Assembly: GCA_030549775.1 (NCBI GenBank)
Contig: CM060177.1
Location: 34,874,514-34,938,513 of the forward strand
DNA from: Tamarix chinensis
Lineage: Eukaryota > Streptophyta > Magnoliopsida > Caryophyllales > Tamaricaceae
DNA: 64,000 nt
Direction of reading: 5' to 3'
In this document: piece after piece, positions 49,954-62,200 of the stretch
Position numbering within the stretch: the stretch's first letter is position 1
How the letters are laid out: each line of letters opens with the position of its first letter
The notes under the pieces: generated by a model
Database searches by the model: none
What the model saw: only the letters and a program-made list of their open reading frames with translations
What the model was told of the DNA's origin: nothing
Translations under genes and position numbers: made by a program

Positions 49954-50815
49954 TGTAATATCGTAAATTTTAGCTAAACCTAATCTCAAGTAATCAATAT
50001 CGTAACCTATTTCTAACATCAAAAAATTAATATTTTATCTAACCACAATATCTAATCCAGATTATTAATACTTTAACCAAATTATAACCTCAAAAAGTTG
50101 TTAAATAAATTATACCAATACCCTAACCTAAAATTATCTTTAACCTAAATCTAAACCTAAACTTATTTTTCTCTTCCTCATTTTCCTTTTTCCTTCTTTT
50201 CCTCTTCTCCTTTTCTTTTCCTATAGCCAATTTTTTTTCCTTCTCATGCTTCCTTTACCTTCTTGCATATGAATTATGCCCTATCTCAACTAAATACCCC
50301 TACCATACTTCCATTCCATTCCCTACCCACTACCCTCACCATCACATAACACCCATCATTTGTGTTGATAGGCTGCATGAAATTCCTCCTTGTTCACTTC
50401 ACCTTTCCTTCTCCCTCTCTATCCTTCTCCCTCTCTACATGCATGCAATATATATGTGCATATATATATATATATATACCACCACACTTCACATTAAATG
50501 CCCTGAACTACCTCATTCTCCCTCCTTTTTTTCAAACAACCACCACCAAATGTAGCCTTATTTTCCCTCTTTTCCCTCCTCCTCATCGTTGCCAAAACAA
50601 CCCACCAACACCCCATTTTTAGTCCCTACTAAACACAACCCCTCACCAATGCCAACCCTTGCCATTACTCCCCTTTACTTTAGCCAAACTCACCATAATA
50701 TACCCACCACCACTAGCCATTTTCTTTTTAGCTCCCTTGCTTCCTTTGGCCAAACCTATTGCAACCCTCCATTTTTCTCCTTCATTTACCTACTTCCACT
50801 GTGAGTGTGGTTTTC
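49954..50815 (+). mobile_element. LTR family B, 5' fragment, plus orientation
   Basis: It begins TGTAATATCG and follows 15819-16700 of copy 1 (CTTTTCC-rich leader, then CCACC-rich sequence with GCCAACCCTTGCCATT). It breaks off at about 50815, where a minus-orientation LTR-B begins. The exact breakpoint is uncertain by some tens of bases. Confidence 0.6.
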
Positions 50816-53773
50816 CATACCATCTTCACACCAATCATAAGGCTACAAAAAACTAAGAGTAAAACAAAGTAAATAGAAATGAGAGAAGGTATAAAAATGT
50901 AAATATGAGTTTGGAGATTTACTCTAGGGGTACAATAATAAAATAAAACAAAAAGGGATACTATGAATCAAAGAGTCCAAAAGGTATCCTAGTAAAAATA
51001 TCATCCGGATAACATGACTCTTTACCCAAATATCTTGTATAGATAAAAATTAATATTCCCCATAAAATGCATCTAAGGAGAAAAGTCATCCTGATGGTCC
51101 TCAAAGTCCTGCACAAAAGTATTAAGGTCCACTTATCATAGGAATAAGCAACATCCATGAAAAGGATGATTAGTATGCTACATATTGAGTATGGTAACAA
51201 TACAGTCAAAATAAGGAAACATATAATTACATGCATTCACAATGGAAAGTAGAATGCATGTGAGATATAATAATCAATACAATGAAATCACTGATCTCCA
51301 AATTTGTATCATTAGAATATCACCTAATCCATTATTTTATTTATATTGAGTTTTGGATCCCCACTATTCTCTACTCGTAGAACGATTATCAATATATACA
51401 ATCCCAAGGTAAAATGCTCCTAGAAACTATTCTCGTCCTATGGAATGAATAGGTCTAACTGGTCCTAACTCATGTTATCTTTCACTATAAGTGTTTAGTA
51501 TTTTATCTATAATTATGATAGTTTTTGATATTTATTTTAGATTAAATTCAGGAGCCCCACTATTCTTAACTAGTGGAATGGTTATTCCACCCTAAGGAAA
51601 AATGCTCCTGGCCACTATTCTTACTGGTGGAACGGTAATAATATATAACCCTAGGCAAAATGCGACTATTGTTCTCAACTAGTGGAATGGTTGTCAATAT
51701 ACAACCCTGGGATAGAACGCGCCTGACTAATATTCTCATATGGTGGAACAAACATATACAACCGGTCTTGACTCGTGGGATCTTTCACTTTGAATAATTA
51801 ATAACTTATTCATTATTACTCTGATAAGTAAAAAAAAATTAAGGAGGAAAAAACATCAACATACGGATAACAAGTCCATTCTCAAAAGTTAAGTTGATTA
51901 TTTTTCTCTAAAAACCCTAAATTCACAATTTAGATATAACTTCTCCCATATTGGTCATTTACCCACCAAATTTAGTAAATATTCTTCATATATTATTGTT
52001 ATTAATATATCCAAAATTCATGGTCTAACTTCTATGTCTTACACATGTGATAATAGCCCTATCTCATTAGTTACTATTCATAAGGCTTTTAAAACTCTGA
52101 TTTCATAAGTAAGTCATAAATTTTTTTATAAGGATTATATAATTCCAAATTCAACATACATACCTAAAATATCCATATAAATAACATATCCAAAATTCAT
52201 GGCTTAAATCTAATGTTTTATGTATGTGATAATAGCATTACTGTTTTAAGGTTACTATTCTCAAATTAGACCATTTTATCATTTTGGGAAAATTATGATA
52301 TTCATAATCACTCCAGTTACCCCACATCATATTATTAGAATAATTTTAATATGCCTATCATTTTAAAATACAAAAATTCTCATATTAACCCATATTGACC
52401 AAAATGTCCTTAATGATAGCCAATAACCCTTATTTTACGAAAATCTTTTGCCTTCAATATCATTATTTCCAAATATTCCATATACCAAAACATATATTAA
52501 ATATAATTATTTCCAACTTATCATACTTTATTAGGCCCATATTATTCTTCCACAAGTTATACTCAACCACAAAATACTACTTAGCATAACATCTTATTTA
52601 ACACATCTTTTGTCATTCTTACTCTCTTTTTATCATATAATCCATATTATCATAAAATATCATAAAAAATATGCATTTAATAATTATATTAAAAATAAAA
52701 TGATATACCAATAACCATTCAAAGATTTAACAAAAATCCCTAAACATCGACTAGTATCCTTACAAAAAAGCCTCTGGTCTCTAACCATAGTTATCCTACC
52801 CCGCTTCTTCCACAACTTCTAGTGAATCACCTAATAAATAATAACCAAGAATCATTTAAATTTAAATGATATAATTAAGAATGGATTTAAGGAAGTAAAT
52901 AGTGAAAGGATCAGAGAAAAACCAAAATAATGCTTAAAGGTGTGGTCGGTAAAATTTTACTCAACAAAGGAGGGGATTGGTTGGGGTTTTTGAGCAAGGG
53001 AAGCTATCAATGGTTGTGTTTGTTGAATAAAGGGGTGAAATATGGTGAAAATTGTTGTAGCAAGGAAGGGAAAGAAAAGAAGAAAATGCTGCGGTATGAG
53101 TTGCCGTAGGTAATGGGTGTGGGAATGGCGGCTTTGGCCGGTGGTAGAGGGTAGGATCGGCAAGGTTTGCTGTAGCTAGGGGCTGGTTGTAGTGAGTTTG
53201 GTTGGTGCTTGTGGTGAGGCAATGTCAAAGGTTGCCGGTAGTGGTGTGGGTGCCTTGATTAGGCTCATTAGTCAGTGGCTTTTGGGGTTGTTTTAGAGAC
53301 GGGAAGGAGAGGGACAGAAAGAGAAAGGAAAGTTGAATGGTGGTGCAAAATTTTTGATAGAAAATAGAGGGAGTATGAGGGGTGATTTGATGCATTAAAT
53401 AGGCCTTATATACACATATACACACATGAAGAGAAGAGGAAGGGTGGCGATCGGGAAATAATTTCAATGCAGAAAAAGAGGGAGTTTAAAGGTGATGGTG
53501 AAGGTGCTATAGGCCATGGAGTATGGAGTAAGGTAAGGGTTTTTGGTAGGGTAAAAAATGGCTTCACACAAGAAGAAAAAAATATGGATAAGTAAGGAAA
53601 AAAGGAAAAGGAAAAATGAAAGAAATTAGGTTTGGATTTAGAATCAGGATTAGGTTAGAATAATTTATGTTAGGATATGTATTAGTATTCCGGAAAAAAA
53701 ACATTAGAGTTAAGAAAAAATTTAGGAATAGGGAGTTAGGGTAAGATAGAAAAATAAAGTTTCCTAGGTTAGA
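50816..53773 (-). mobile_element. LTR family B, long fragment, minus orientation
   Basis: Read in reverse it matches most of 15819-18965: the same leader, the ATAGTGG units with CCATTCCACTAG neighbours (51370-51760), and GTACTGAGC-type text near the end. Together with the fragment at 49954-50815 it forms a head-to-head palindrome. The uninterrupted ACATC at 52589-52593 is the empty site for the LTR-A that sits at 1-1786. The open frames at 50961-51236 and 52957-53467 are not genes. Confidence 0.6.
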
Positions 53774-56700
53774 ATATTAGGTAATGCTGCTTAAATTCCT
53801 ATTTTCATCAATTTATGAAGCATTTTTGTTCTCGATCTAGATCTTTTTCATTTATTGAGTAAACTATCATTTGTTTGACTCTTGTGTTTGATTTATCACT
53901 TTCAATAGCTGTTGAAAGTAAATGGAGGTATAGAAGAAATATCTCTATCATTTTTTTAAATGTTCTATGTTAAATGCATTCTCACTTATCGAAAAAAAAA
54001 GATCTACATTCTTCATGAGGCAAAGAAAGATCCCAAAAAAAATTTGGTGACAGATGATTATCTATTCTTACGAATATTTTAAACTTTTTACTACTTCATT
54101 CAGGTTTTTGGTTCATTTTTTGAGAAAAAACTTATGTGTTTTTTTTCTACTATTCAATATGTTCCTTTTAATACCTATTTAAAAGTAAAATCAGAGATAT
54201 AAGAGAAATTCATCACATATCTGTTGTTTTTTCCTTCTTATCTCATACTCATTTTCTATTATGTAATGTACTTTATGGCTATAATATTTTCTTTTTAGAT
54301 ATGTAATTCTTACAAGACTATTCAATTTTTCACTTTCTATGATTCAAATCTCTCTTGGTTCTGATTTTTCAATATGTTTCTTTATGAAGAAAACAAATAG
54401 ATCTCTTAATAAATTGGGGATCCCAACAAACTCTTATATTTTATTGAAATTCCATCTATTTCTCTTTTCTATTTGATCTCTTGCTTTCAATAACTATTTG
54501 AAAGTTACTACAGACATTGAAAAGATACTTGGGTATATAATATTATTTTAATAATTTTCACATATTATCAAATTTATTTTACATTGTAATTATTAATTTT
54601 ATTTTACTATGCTATTACAGGATTTTATGTAGTAAAAATTTATGCTTCATCTATCTCCTATTTGATATGTTCTTATCAATTACTATTTGTATTCCTATTT
54701 CGACATCTTTTAAGTTTATGTAGGTAAGTGAGTACATATTTTACTATTTTAATTTTGACATATATAGGTGATTATCAAACTAAACAAATTCATTTTATTT
54801 TAATGTAGGTGCTGTGATATCTACCTAACATGGTGGTTATAAAAACTGTATTGACATTCATTTTTTGCATACTGATTATTTAATCTTACTTGTAATTTGG
54901 TAAATTCCAAGTTTATATATTTAATATTATAATTTATATTTTCTTAGCTGTGGTGATATGATAAAATATATCTTATTTATAGCCTAGGTACTATTCTCTC
55001 ATGAGTTCCATTTGGCATGGTTAAGTATGTATATAATACTAATAGAGTTGCACATAATTATCACATTCTTTTCATAATTTATTTATTATTATTATTTATT
55101 TTGTGTTGGGTCTAGGGATATGAAAAAATACTTATTTATAGTGTATGAACAATTTTCAAATGTGTTCTTATTATCGTGGTTATGTTTGTGACTAATGCTA
55201 TACTTAGTTGCACAGGATGATCAATAATCATAATAATGCTATCAAAAATCCTAATTAACTAAATTTAAACATAATCATTAATAATTGAATTCTGATAATT
55301 TCTTAGTGAAGTACTTATTGATGTCTTCTCTTCATCTTTTTGCTCTAATTGTAGTTGATGATGTTAATTTCCTCATATTTACAACTTAGATACGTACTTT
55401 GATCTTTTTGCACAATCTGAAAGCATGTTAGATGATCACTAAATTGAATAAATATTAATAAAATATTAAATGTATTTAATTATTAATATCTAATGAACAT
55501 TGGCTTGCTTGAGAAGTAGTATGTTAGATGAATGTGTTACAAATTAATTTCTACTGCAGATCCTTTTTTCTTACCCATTTTGCAACTATATATTGTTTGT
55601 CTCTTTATAACAACTTTAAAGTTTAAATTGAAAATGAAGAGGAAAATTTTATCAACTAGTATGACCAAAGTTTACTTTTTAATATTTGATGATAATTTTA
55701 TGATCGCATTTTATCAAATACATGATAATTGAAATTTGGGAACAATACATTTTCAATGCACCTTCTAATTAGTTATGTTTTATTTTAGATACAAATCAAT
55801 TAAAAGAAACACAATATTCATCATTTCATCCCTTTATTTTCAAAATGAATCAACTTATATTATACATTATTAATTACTGAAAATTCAAAAATTGAGGATA
55901 TAAAAAAAATAGTATGTTTCCTTAAAAACTAACCTATTATTTTCTGTGTATCACTTAAAATTTTATGTTTAAAATTTTAATTGCCACCTTATATGCTAAT
56001 TTTCTTAATTTTTATTAATTCAATTTTTTCAGGTTATACAAATATTATTTTTAAGTTATTTTTTAAAATGATTCCCATCTTCCATCAAACTTGAGTCTAA
56101 TGAAAGGGCGGTGCAGAAAAACCTTGGTATATAATGTAACAACAATCAACAATTTATACTTATACCATTTCGAGAATATTAAGATATTCTATAATTTTAA
56201 TGTTCCTTTGAAGCCAAGTGTAAATTATTGATTATTGTTTTCACATCTTCTAAGCCTTATACTTTTTGGATGGAAGACCTAATGATGAGCCAAATAATTG
56301 TGATTGATTATAAATTTTCTGATGGTGTGTTTGATAGTCATGTAGGGGATCTTTTGATTTTGACTTAGAAATAGTAATGAGGCGATGACGATTATGATAA
56401 TATTTATAATGTATGATTTTTAATTAATTATTAACAAAAATGATGGAATATCATTTATGATCCCTTTACATGGTAAGTAAGGGTTGAAGAAGATTTTTTA
56501 TTTTTATTTTTTATGGATCAACCAGTTCTAAATCACCATTTATAAATTAATTGAATGTTAGATATTAGCCTATGATAATTGGTTGGTTAATAATTCGCAT
56601 AATGAGCCTCCACATCTTCAAATATGATATTAGTTTGTTGTTCAAATATAATAGGTGTGGTTATGGTTTATAACTTAATCAATCATTGGTAGAAAACTAT

Positions 56701-57383
56701 GTGTTATATGATGTGGAAATGTAGTATTCTTTTCAACAACATTGTTAGCAATATGTTTGATTCCTATAATTTCTTCATTTTAGGGGGAGAAGTTATGTTT
56801 TAATTGTATGATTTTGTGTCAATTAGTTGGCATTGTTAGGCTTTGCATTAATTTATGTATACATATTAATTTTATAATTACTTTTCTCCTTTAATTAATT
56901 ATTTTTATGGTTGGTTTATGTTTTTTATGACATAGACAATAATTATTGGCAATAATTACATATATCATAAAAAGTTGAATTGCTAATAGTTTGTTACATG
57001 GGCCATTAATAATTAAAACTCCTATATTCATTTACTATTTGCCCAGATTAATACTTATGACTATATAAACATTTGAAATAATAGTTGTTTGTTACATAGA
57101 GCATAAATAATCAAAATCTTAATTTTCATCTATTGCATGTCAACATTAATAATAATAAAGTAAATATATTTTTTCAACCAAATCACGATTCATTCACATG
57201 AATACAAAATAAGAATTTTAAATATTATTTTAGAAAGCATGAGACAATAAATATGTTATTAACACTTTGTTTTTTTATTACTACCAACATAAAGTTTTTC
57301 TAAATTTATATTAACCATATATCTAATTTTTTTAGGAGTTGTAATGGAAATATTCATATTAATACACCTTTTTCTCAGCTTTT
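53774..57383 (+). repeat. Block P, copy 3 (non-coding)
   Basis: It starts within GAATATTAGGTAATGCTGC, equivalent to 3180. It is colinear with 20690-24125 of copy 1 and has lost the part equivalent to 24150-25290, including the MITE. It contains the foldback (56140-56237), and a SINE follows. No coding region is supported. Confidence 0.7.
56140..56237. repeat. ~100-base foldback, copy 3
   Basis: The same foldback as at 3786-3884 and 22878-22976, here with CAACAATCAACAATTT against AAATTATTGATTATTG. The stem is slightly weaker than in the other two copies. Confidence 0.55.
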
Positions 57384-57401
57384 CAATTCAATTATACTCC
57401 T
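57384..57401. repeat. Left target duplication of the SINE
   Basis: CAATTCAATTATACTCCT, repeated exactly at 57652-57669 (18 of 18). Confidence 0.85.
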
Positions 57402-57651
57402 TGCACCAAAAGGTGAAATCCTTCGCCCCGAGAGCCCCCAACCTGCCTGCCCGACGGTTTTGGTTGGAGGAAGGTAAATCACGGCGATCCAACGGTTAAG
57501 AACATAGCGGTCCAGTGTCTATGGTGCCCACAAGAAGTCACTACCATATTAGAAGGTTGAAATTCCCACGCTGCGGCTGCCATGAAATTCGAACCTATGA
57601 CCTCTTGCACTAACTAACTATGCTTCAACCGTTAGGCTACACCCGTGCCGG
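57402..57651 (-). mobile_element. tRNA-derived SINE, 250 bases
   Basis: On the minus strand it has a polymerase III box A, TAGCCTAACGG (57639-57629), and box B, GGTTCGAATTT (57595-57585), about 33 bases apart, as in tRNA-derived plant SINEs. A GC-rich body unlike the surrounding AT-rich block follows. It is flanked by perfect 18-base target duplications and is absent from the equivalent places at about 5050, 6385 and 24130. The 3' end is not a long A-tail (it reads TTTTGGTGCA), so the sub-family is undetermined. Confidence 0.85.
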
Positions 57652-57669
57652 CAATTCAATTATACTCCT
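57652..57669. repeat. Right target duplication of the SINE
   Basis: An exact second copy of CAATTCAATTATACTCCT. Block P then continues with AGAATGACATG. Confidence 0.85.
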
Positions 57670-57984
57670 AGAATGACATGTAATGGTAAAATTTTAGTAT
57701 TGTATATATTTGAGTCATAAGAGATATATAAATTATAAAACTAAGTTTTTTTATATATATTTTTATATAGGAAAAGAGTATTCATTATTTAATATTAAAG
57801 TGACCGACTATTAATATTAAAGTGAGGCTGCGACGAGTCAACATGGGTGACTTAATCGGTGATCGTGGCACGCGACTCTTCTTTGACCAAGGAATAAGTA
57901 CGGGTTACGTCATCAACAATGTCAAACGTAGTCCAATGAATTTATGAGGATGGTCGATGGGAGACCACATCCAGAACGGAGGGA

Positions 57985-57992
57985 TATATAAA
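57985..57992 (+). promoter_or_regulatory. TATA box of CAD-like copy 2
   Basis: TATATAAA in the same context as at 35049-35056, ending about 160 bases before the ancestral start-codon position. Confidence 0.6.
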
Positions 57993-58151
57993 CAGACACA
58001 AACGAGAAAGAGGCATGCAGGCAGCTACTCCGAATTCCGAAATCATTTCAACGCCGATAAACAGAACAGGAATACATATACCAGGGCAGGGCAGGCAGGT
58101 TTTTTTCTCTCTCGCTCTCCCAGTTTGTTCGTACTGCAATCCTGTTCTTGC

Positions 58152-59027
58152 ACGGCTTCCAGTGATACGATGACGATGGAGAATAAGTGCCTTGGATGGG
58201 CTGCAAGGGATGAATCTGGATTCCTATCGCCATACGAATTCAGGCGCAGAGCTGTCGAATCTGATGATATTTCCGTGAAAATCACGCATTGTGGAGTTTG
58301 TTACGCAGATGTCTTTTGGACGAGAAATAAACAAGGCGGCTCCAGATATCCGGTTGTACCTGGGTATGTTATGATTACTTTTTTTCTTGTTGAACTGGTC
58401 TAATGTTTCTTTTTCGTATCTATATACTAAAACAATTTGTCTGTCTTATCTTTTGCGTGCTGTGTAATTAAGGCATGAAATTACTGGAATAGTGCAAGAG
58501 GTTGGTGCGAATTTTGTAGGTTTTAAAGTTGGTGATCACGTCGGGGTTGGCCCTTACATCAATTCATGCCGGAATTGTGAGTATTGCAACGAGGGATGTG
58601 AGGTTCATTGCTCTGAGGCGGTTTATACCATCAATGGCGTAGGTTATGATGGTACCGTCACTAAAGGAGGCAATTCTACTTTATTGTTGTCCATCGAAGG
58701 TAAGAGTGTACATACGTCTCGTCTCGGTATGCATCTGCCATTTCCTTAATTTCAGTTCTTCACTCCCCTGCCCGGGACAGATTTATTATACATGTACACT
58801 ATCGGATCTGAATACTTATCTACTGATAATTAATTACGTGCTCTTCCCGATCCGTATGATCAAGAATCGCAGGTACTGCTACAGAATACCCGATAACTAC
58901 CCCTTTGAATTAGCAGCACCTTTACTGTGTGCAGGAATCACCGTATATTCCCCAATGAAGCGCCACAACATGACATACCAACCGGGCAAATCGCTGGGCG
59001 TGATAGGCCTCGGCGGTCTCGGTCACA
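58152..59027 (+). pseudogene. CAD1-like cinnamyl alcohol dehydrogenase pseudogene, copy 2, split by Copia
   Basis: Paralogue of the copy at 35199-36554. Exon 1 is 58152-58363 with an intact GVCYAD zinc motif and donor. Exon 2 is 58473-58699 with the full structural-zinc Cys cluster ([16 protein letters not shown]). Exon 3 starts at 58873 and stops at GLGGLGH. Its lesions differ from copy 1: the ancestral ATG is ACG (58152-58154), although in-frame ATGs follow at 58170 and 58176; one T is lost in exon 2 near 58680, shifting the frame; and a Copia element interrupts exon 3 from 59028, right after GGTCACA. The rest of exon 3, if present, lies beyond the window. Each copy keeps what the other lost, so both decayed independently after duplication, perhaps because another functional copy exists elsewhere. 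Confidence 0.9.
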
Positions 59028-61884
59028 ATATTGTTCGAAAAAGTGTTTAATTTGGCTCCATTATTGTTACAATATTCGTTCTTGCTGCGAAGCATTTTTG
59101 TGTTGCTTGCAAAATATTGTTCGACTACTATGAGTGCTTCGGTTTTGGATTTTGGGTCTATATTTTGTTCGGGTTTATAGGGTGTATTATTCGGACTTTG
59201 CTGGAATTTATTGGGTTTCATTCTATCACTGTGTGTCTCAAATAAATTGTTTTGATTGATAATGAATTAAGGCTCCTTTATTGGCATATTCAAGCATAGC
59301 AAACTATAATTGTTATAGGCTCTCGGTTTCCGTGTGTTGTCGCTGCATCTTTGATTTGGATTGGTTTTGGTTTTGGAAAAACGATTACTGCTACTAGTGC
59401 TATAGTAGCTTGTGTTCAATATTTTTGTTGTGCTATTCTTTCCGGATTCTGATATGGCTTCAAGTGTTCAGAGAGCTATTCCAGATATGATAAAGGTTGA
59501 GCCACTTGATGGCACTAACTACTACAGATGGTCTCAGAGAATGACAATCTTATTTGAGGCTTTGGAGGTTGATTATGTCTTATTCAGTGATCCTCTGACT
59601 CAGAAGGACACAGATGATGCTCTTGCCACTCCAACAACCACCCCCGCTCTTGCTGCTGCAAAGAAAAGTGATGAAGCTGTGAAAGAAAAATATGAACGGG
59701 ACAACAAAACCATTCGAGGTCATATTCTGCAGCATATGAACAACAAACTATTTGATATGTTCTTTAGTGTTGAGTCTTCAAAGAACGTTTGGGATACTCT
59801 AAGGAACAAGTATGGTTCAGATGAAGCAGGGAGAAAGAAGTATGTTATTGGAAATCTATTGCGGTTTCAAATGGTTGATGATAAGCAGATTATGAACCAA
59901 GTCCATGACTATGAGCTCCTGGTTGCTGAAGTGTTGGGTGAAGGGATGAAGATCTGCGAGACCTTCTAGGCAAACATATTGATAGAGAAATTCCCTCCAT
60001 CCTGGAGTGATTTCAAAAACCATCGGAAGCATAAAAAGAGGGATTTGACTTTGCCAAAATTGATCAGTCACATAAGGACAGAAGAGTCAGACCGCTTGAA
60101 GGACAACCGAGTACCTTATGCCTCTGGCTCCATGAGTGCTAACATCGTCGAGTCTACTACTGAAGTTGACAAGTTCAAGGGGAAAGGTAAAAGGACTCAG
60201 AAAAAGGGTCAATTGAAAGGTCAACCTAACTTCAAGAAGGGTGACACTAGGATTCAGAAGAAACAGTTGACTTGTTATGTGTGTGGTAAGTCGGGTCATA
60301 AGGCTTATCAATGCTTTAAGAGAAAGAGCCCATAGACTCAGAATCTACAAGGTGGTGTCCCTCCTGCTCCACAAGCTAATGTTGTTGAGACAGAGGAAGT
60401 TATTGCTGCTGTGGTTGTGGAAGCAAACCTGGTTGAAAACAAGACAGATTGGATCATGGACACTGGAGCTTCTAAACACTTGTGCACGAACAGAGAACTA
60501 TTCCACCAGTTCCAGGATGCTATCGATGGAGAGCACATCTTTATGGGAAACTCTACCACTGCTGGAGTTCTGGGAAAAGGACAGGTTCTTTTGAAACTTA
60601 TATTTGGAAAATCTTTGATGTTGAATGATGTGTTGTATGTCCCTCCCTCAGTAGGAACTTAGTTTTTGGTAGCTTACTTAATAGGGCTGGTCTGAAACTA
60701 GTTTTTGAGGCTGATAAGGTCATGTTGACAAGAAATGGGGACTTTGTGGGTAAGGAGTATTTATCTGATGGACTCTTTGTTTTGAATGTTGTTTCTGCTC
60801 CTATTAATGAAATTGGCTCTACTTTTGCTTACATTGCTGAGTCTGTATCTTTGTGGCATGGTAGGCTAGGGCACGTGAACGTGGCTTCCATAAACAAACT
60901 AAAACAAATGAATTTAATTAATGTGTTGGACACTAATGATTATAAGAAGTGTCCCATTTGTGTGGAAGCCAAGAATGTTAAAAAGCTCTTTAAACCAGTT
61001 ACAGTGAGATCAACTAAGTTGCTTGAATTTATACATACAGATTTAGCAGATTTTAAGAACACCGAGAGTAGAGGAGGAAAACGCTATTATGTGACATTCA
61101 TTGATGATTATTCGAGATATACTAAAGTTTTCCTCCTTAGGTCTAAAGATGAGACTGAAGGTATGTTCTTGAAATATAAGGTAGAAGTGGAAAACCAATT
61201 GGACCAAAAAATTAAGAGGGTTAGGTCTGATAGGGGTGGTGAATATGGAACTAGTTTTTTAAAAGGATTTTTGTGATAATCATGGTATCATATATGAAAC
61301 TAGTGTCCCTTATTCTCTCCAACAAAATGGTGTAACTGAAAGAAAGAATAGAAATCTAAAAGAAATGATGAATGCCATGCTTTTGAGTTCTGATATGTTT
61401 GACCAATGTGGGGGGAGGTTGTCCTGTCTACATGCTATGTTTTAAACCAAGTTCCCCATAAAAAGCTAGACAAGACTCCCTATGAATTATGGAAAGGTTT
61501 TGAACCTAATCTAAAAATTTTAAAAGTGTGGGGGTGTCTGGCTAAAGTTGGTTTGCCGGTCTTTAGAAGAACCAATGTGGGAACAAAGACTTTTGACTGT
61601 GCATTCATTGGGTATGCTCAAAATAGTGCTACATATAGATTTCTGTGTTTGGATGATTATTCTATTTGTGAATCTAGAAATGTAGAATTTTTTGAGAATG
61701 TGTTTCCTATAAAAAAGAATGCATGTGAACTTGCTAGCTCTTCTAATGCTTCTTTGGTGCCCTTGTCTTCTTCACCATCTCTTGGTATTGAAAATGATAA
61801 TGTTCATGAGCCTAGGAGGAGTAAAAGACAAAGACTAGAAACTAGCTTTGGACCTAATTTTATTACTACTTTTATTGTTGAAAA
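59028..61884 (+). mobile_element. Ty1/Copia retrotransposon, 5' part, interrupted by CACTA
   Basis: The left border is set by comparison with the intact CAD exon 3 at 36061-36070. The first 426 bases are a non-coding LTR or leader. I could not identify the LTR end, a TG...CA pair or a primer-binding site with confidence. Coding begins at 59454. The element stops at the CACTA insertion before the reverse transcriptase, so RT, RNase H and the 3' LTR would be outside the window. Confidence 0.8.
59454..61884 (+). pseudogene. Copia gag-protease-integrase polyprotein, broken
   Basis: In order it shows: gag with LDGTNYYRW near the start; a CCHC zinc knuckle CYVCGKSGHKAYQC (about 60270); an aspartic-protease motif DTGASKH (about 60460); the integrase zinc-binding WHGRLGH...CPIC (about 60855-60960); an integrase core with D in HTDLADF (about 61038), D in RSDRGGEY (about 61230) and E in VTERKN (about 61335); and a C-terminal WGCLAKV region. 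This protease-integrase order before RT is diagnostic of Copia. Inactivating changes include in-frame TAG at 59967 and 60333, a frame change near 60650, an extra T near 61268 and another frame change near 61405. It is a dead copy. Confidence 0.88.
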
Positions 61885-61916
61885 CACTACTATGGAAACA
61901 GGAAATAATAACAGGA

Positions 61917-62200
61917 TATTAATAACGGTGGTTCGAAAACCGTCGTCAAATGTGTGAAAATTAATGCGCGGGAAGTTTTAATAACGGTTTTAGGTAATAA
62001 CCGTTATTAAAAGTGCAAGGTAAAATTTTTCACGGGAATTTTAATAACGGTTGACGTAAAACCGTTATTAAAACATGATTTAATAATAGTTCAAACAAGA
62101 ACCGTTGTCAAAATTGGCAAGGTTTTAATAACGGTTCCTGTAAGAACGGTTATTAAATCATGTTTTGATAACGGTTCTTGCAGGAACCATTATTAAAAGT
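61917..62200. repeat. Subterminal inverted and direct repeats of the CACTA element
   Basis: About eight TAATAACGG/CCGTTATTA motifs in alternating orientation, several forming palindromes such as TAATAACGGTT...AACCGTTATTA. In En/Spm elements such motifs bind the element-coded TNPA-like protein. That role is inferred here. Confidence 0.75.

Noticed and set aside
57402..57651. A genuine tRNA gene
   Set aside because: Only the two promoter boxes are tRNA-like. There is no cloverleaf, and it is flanked by long target duplications as a SINE.
57957..58403. An in-frame upstream extension of CAD-like copy 2
   Set aside because: It runs through the TATA box and leader, is not matched in frame in copy 1, and lacks any signal peptide character. 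The family start fits 58152.
59028..59453. A clear 5' LTR for the Copia element
   Set aside because: No convincing TG...CA pair, target duplication or tRNA-Met primer site was visible. It is left as LTR or leader.
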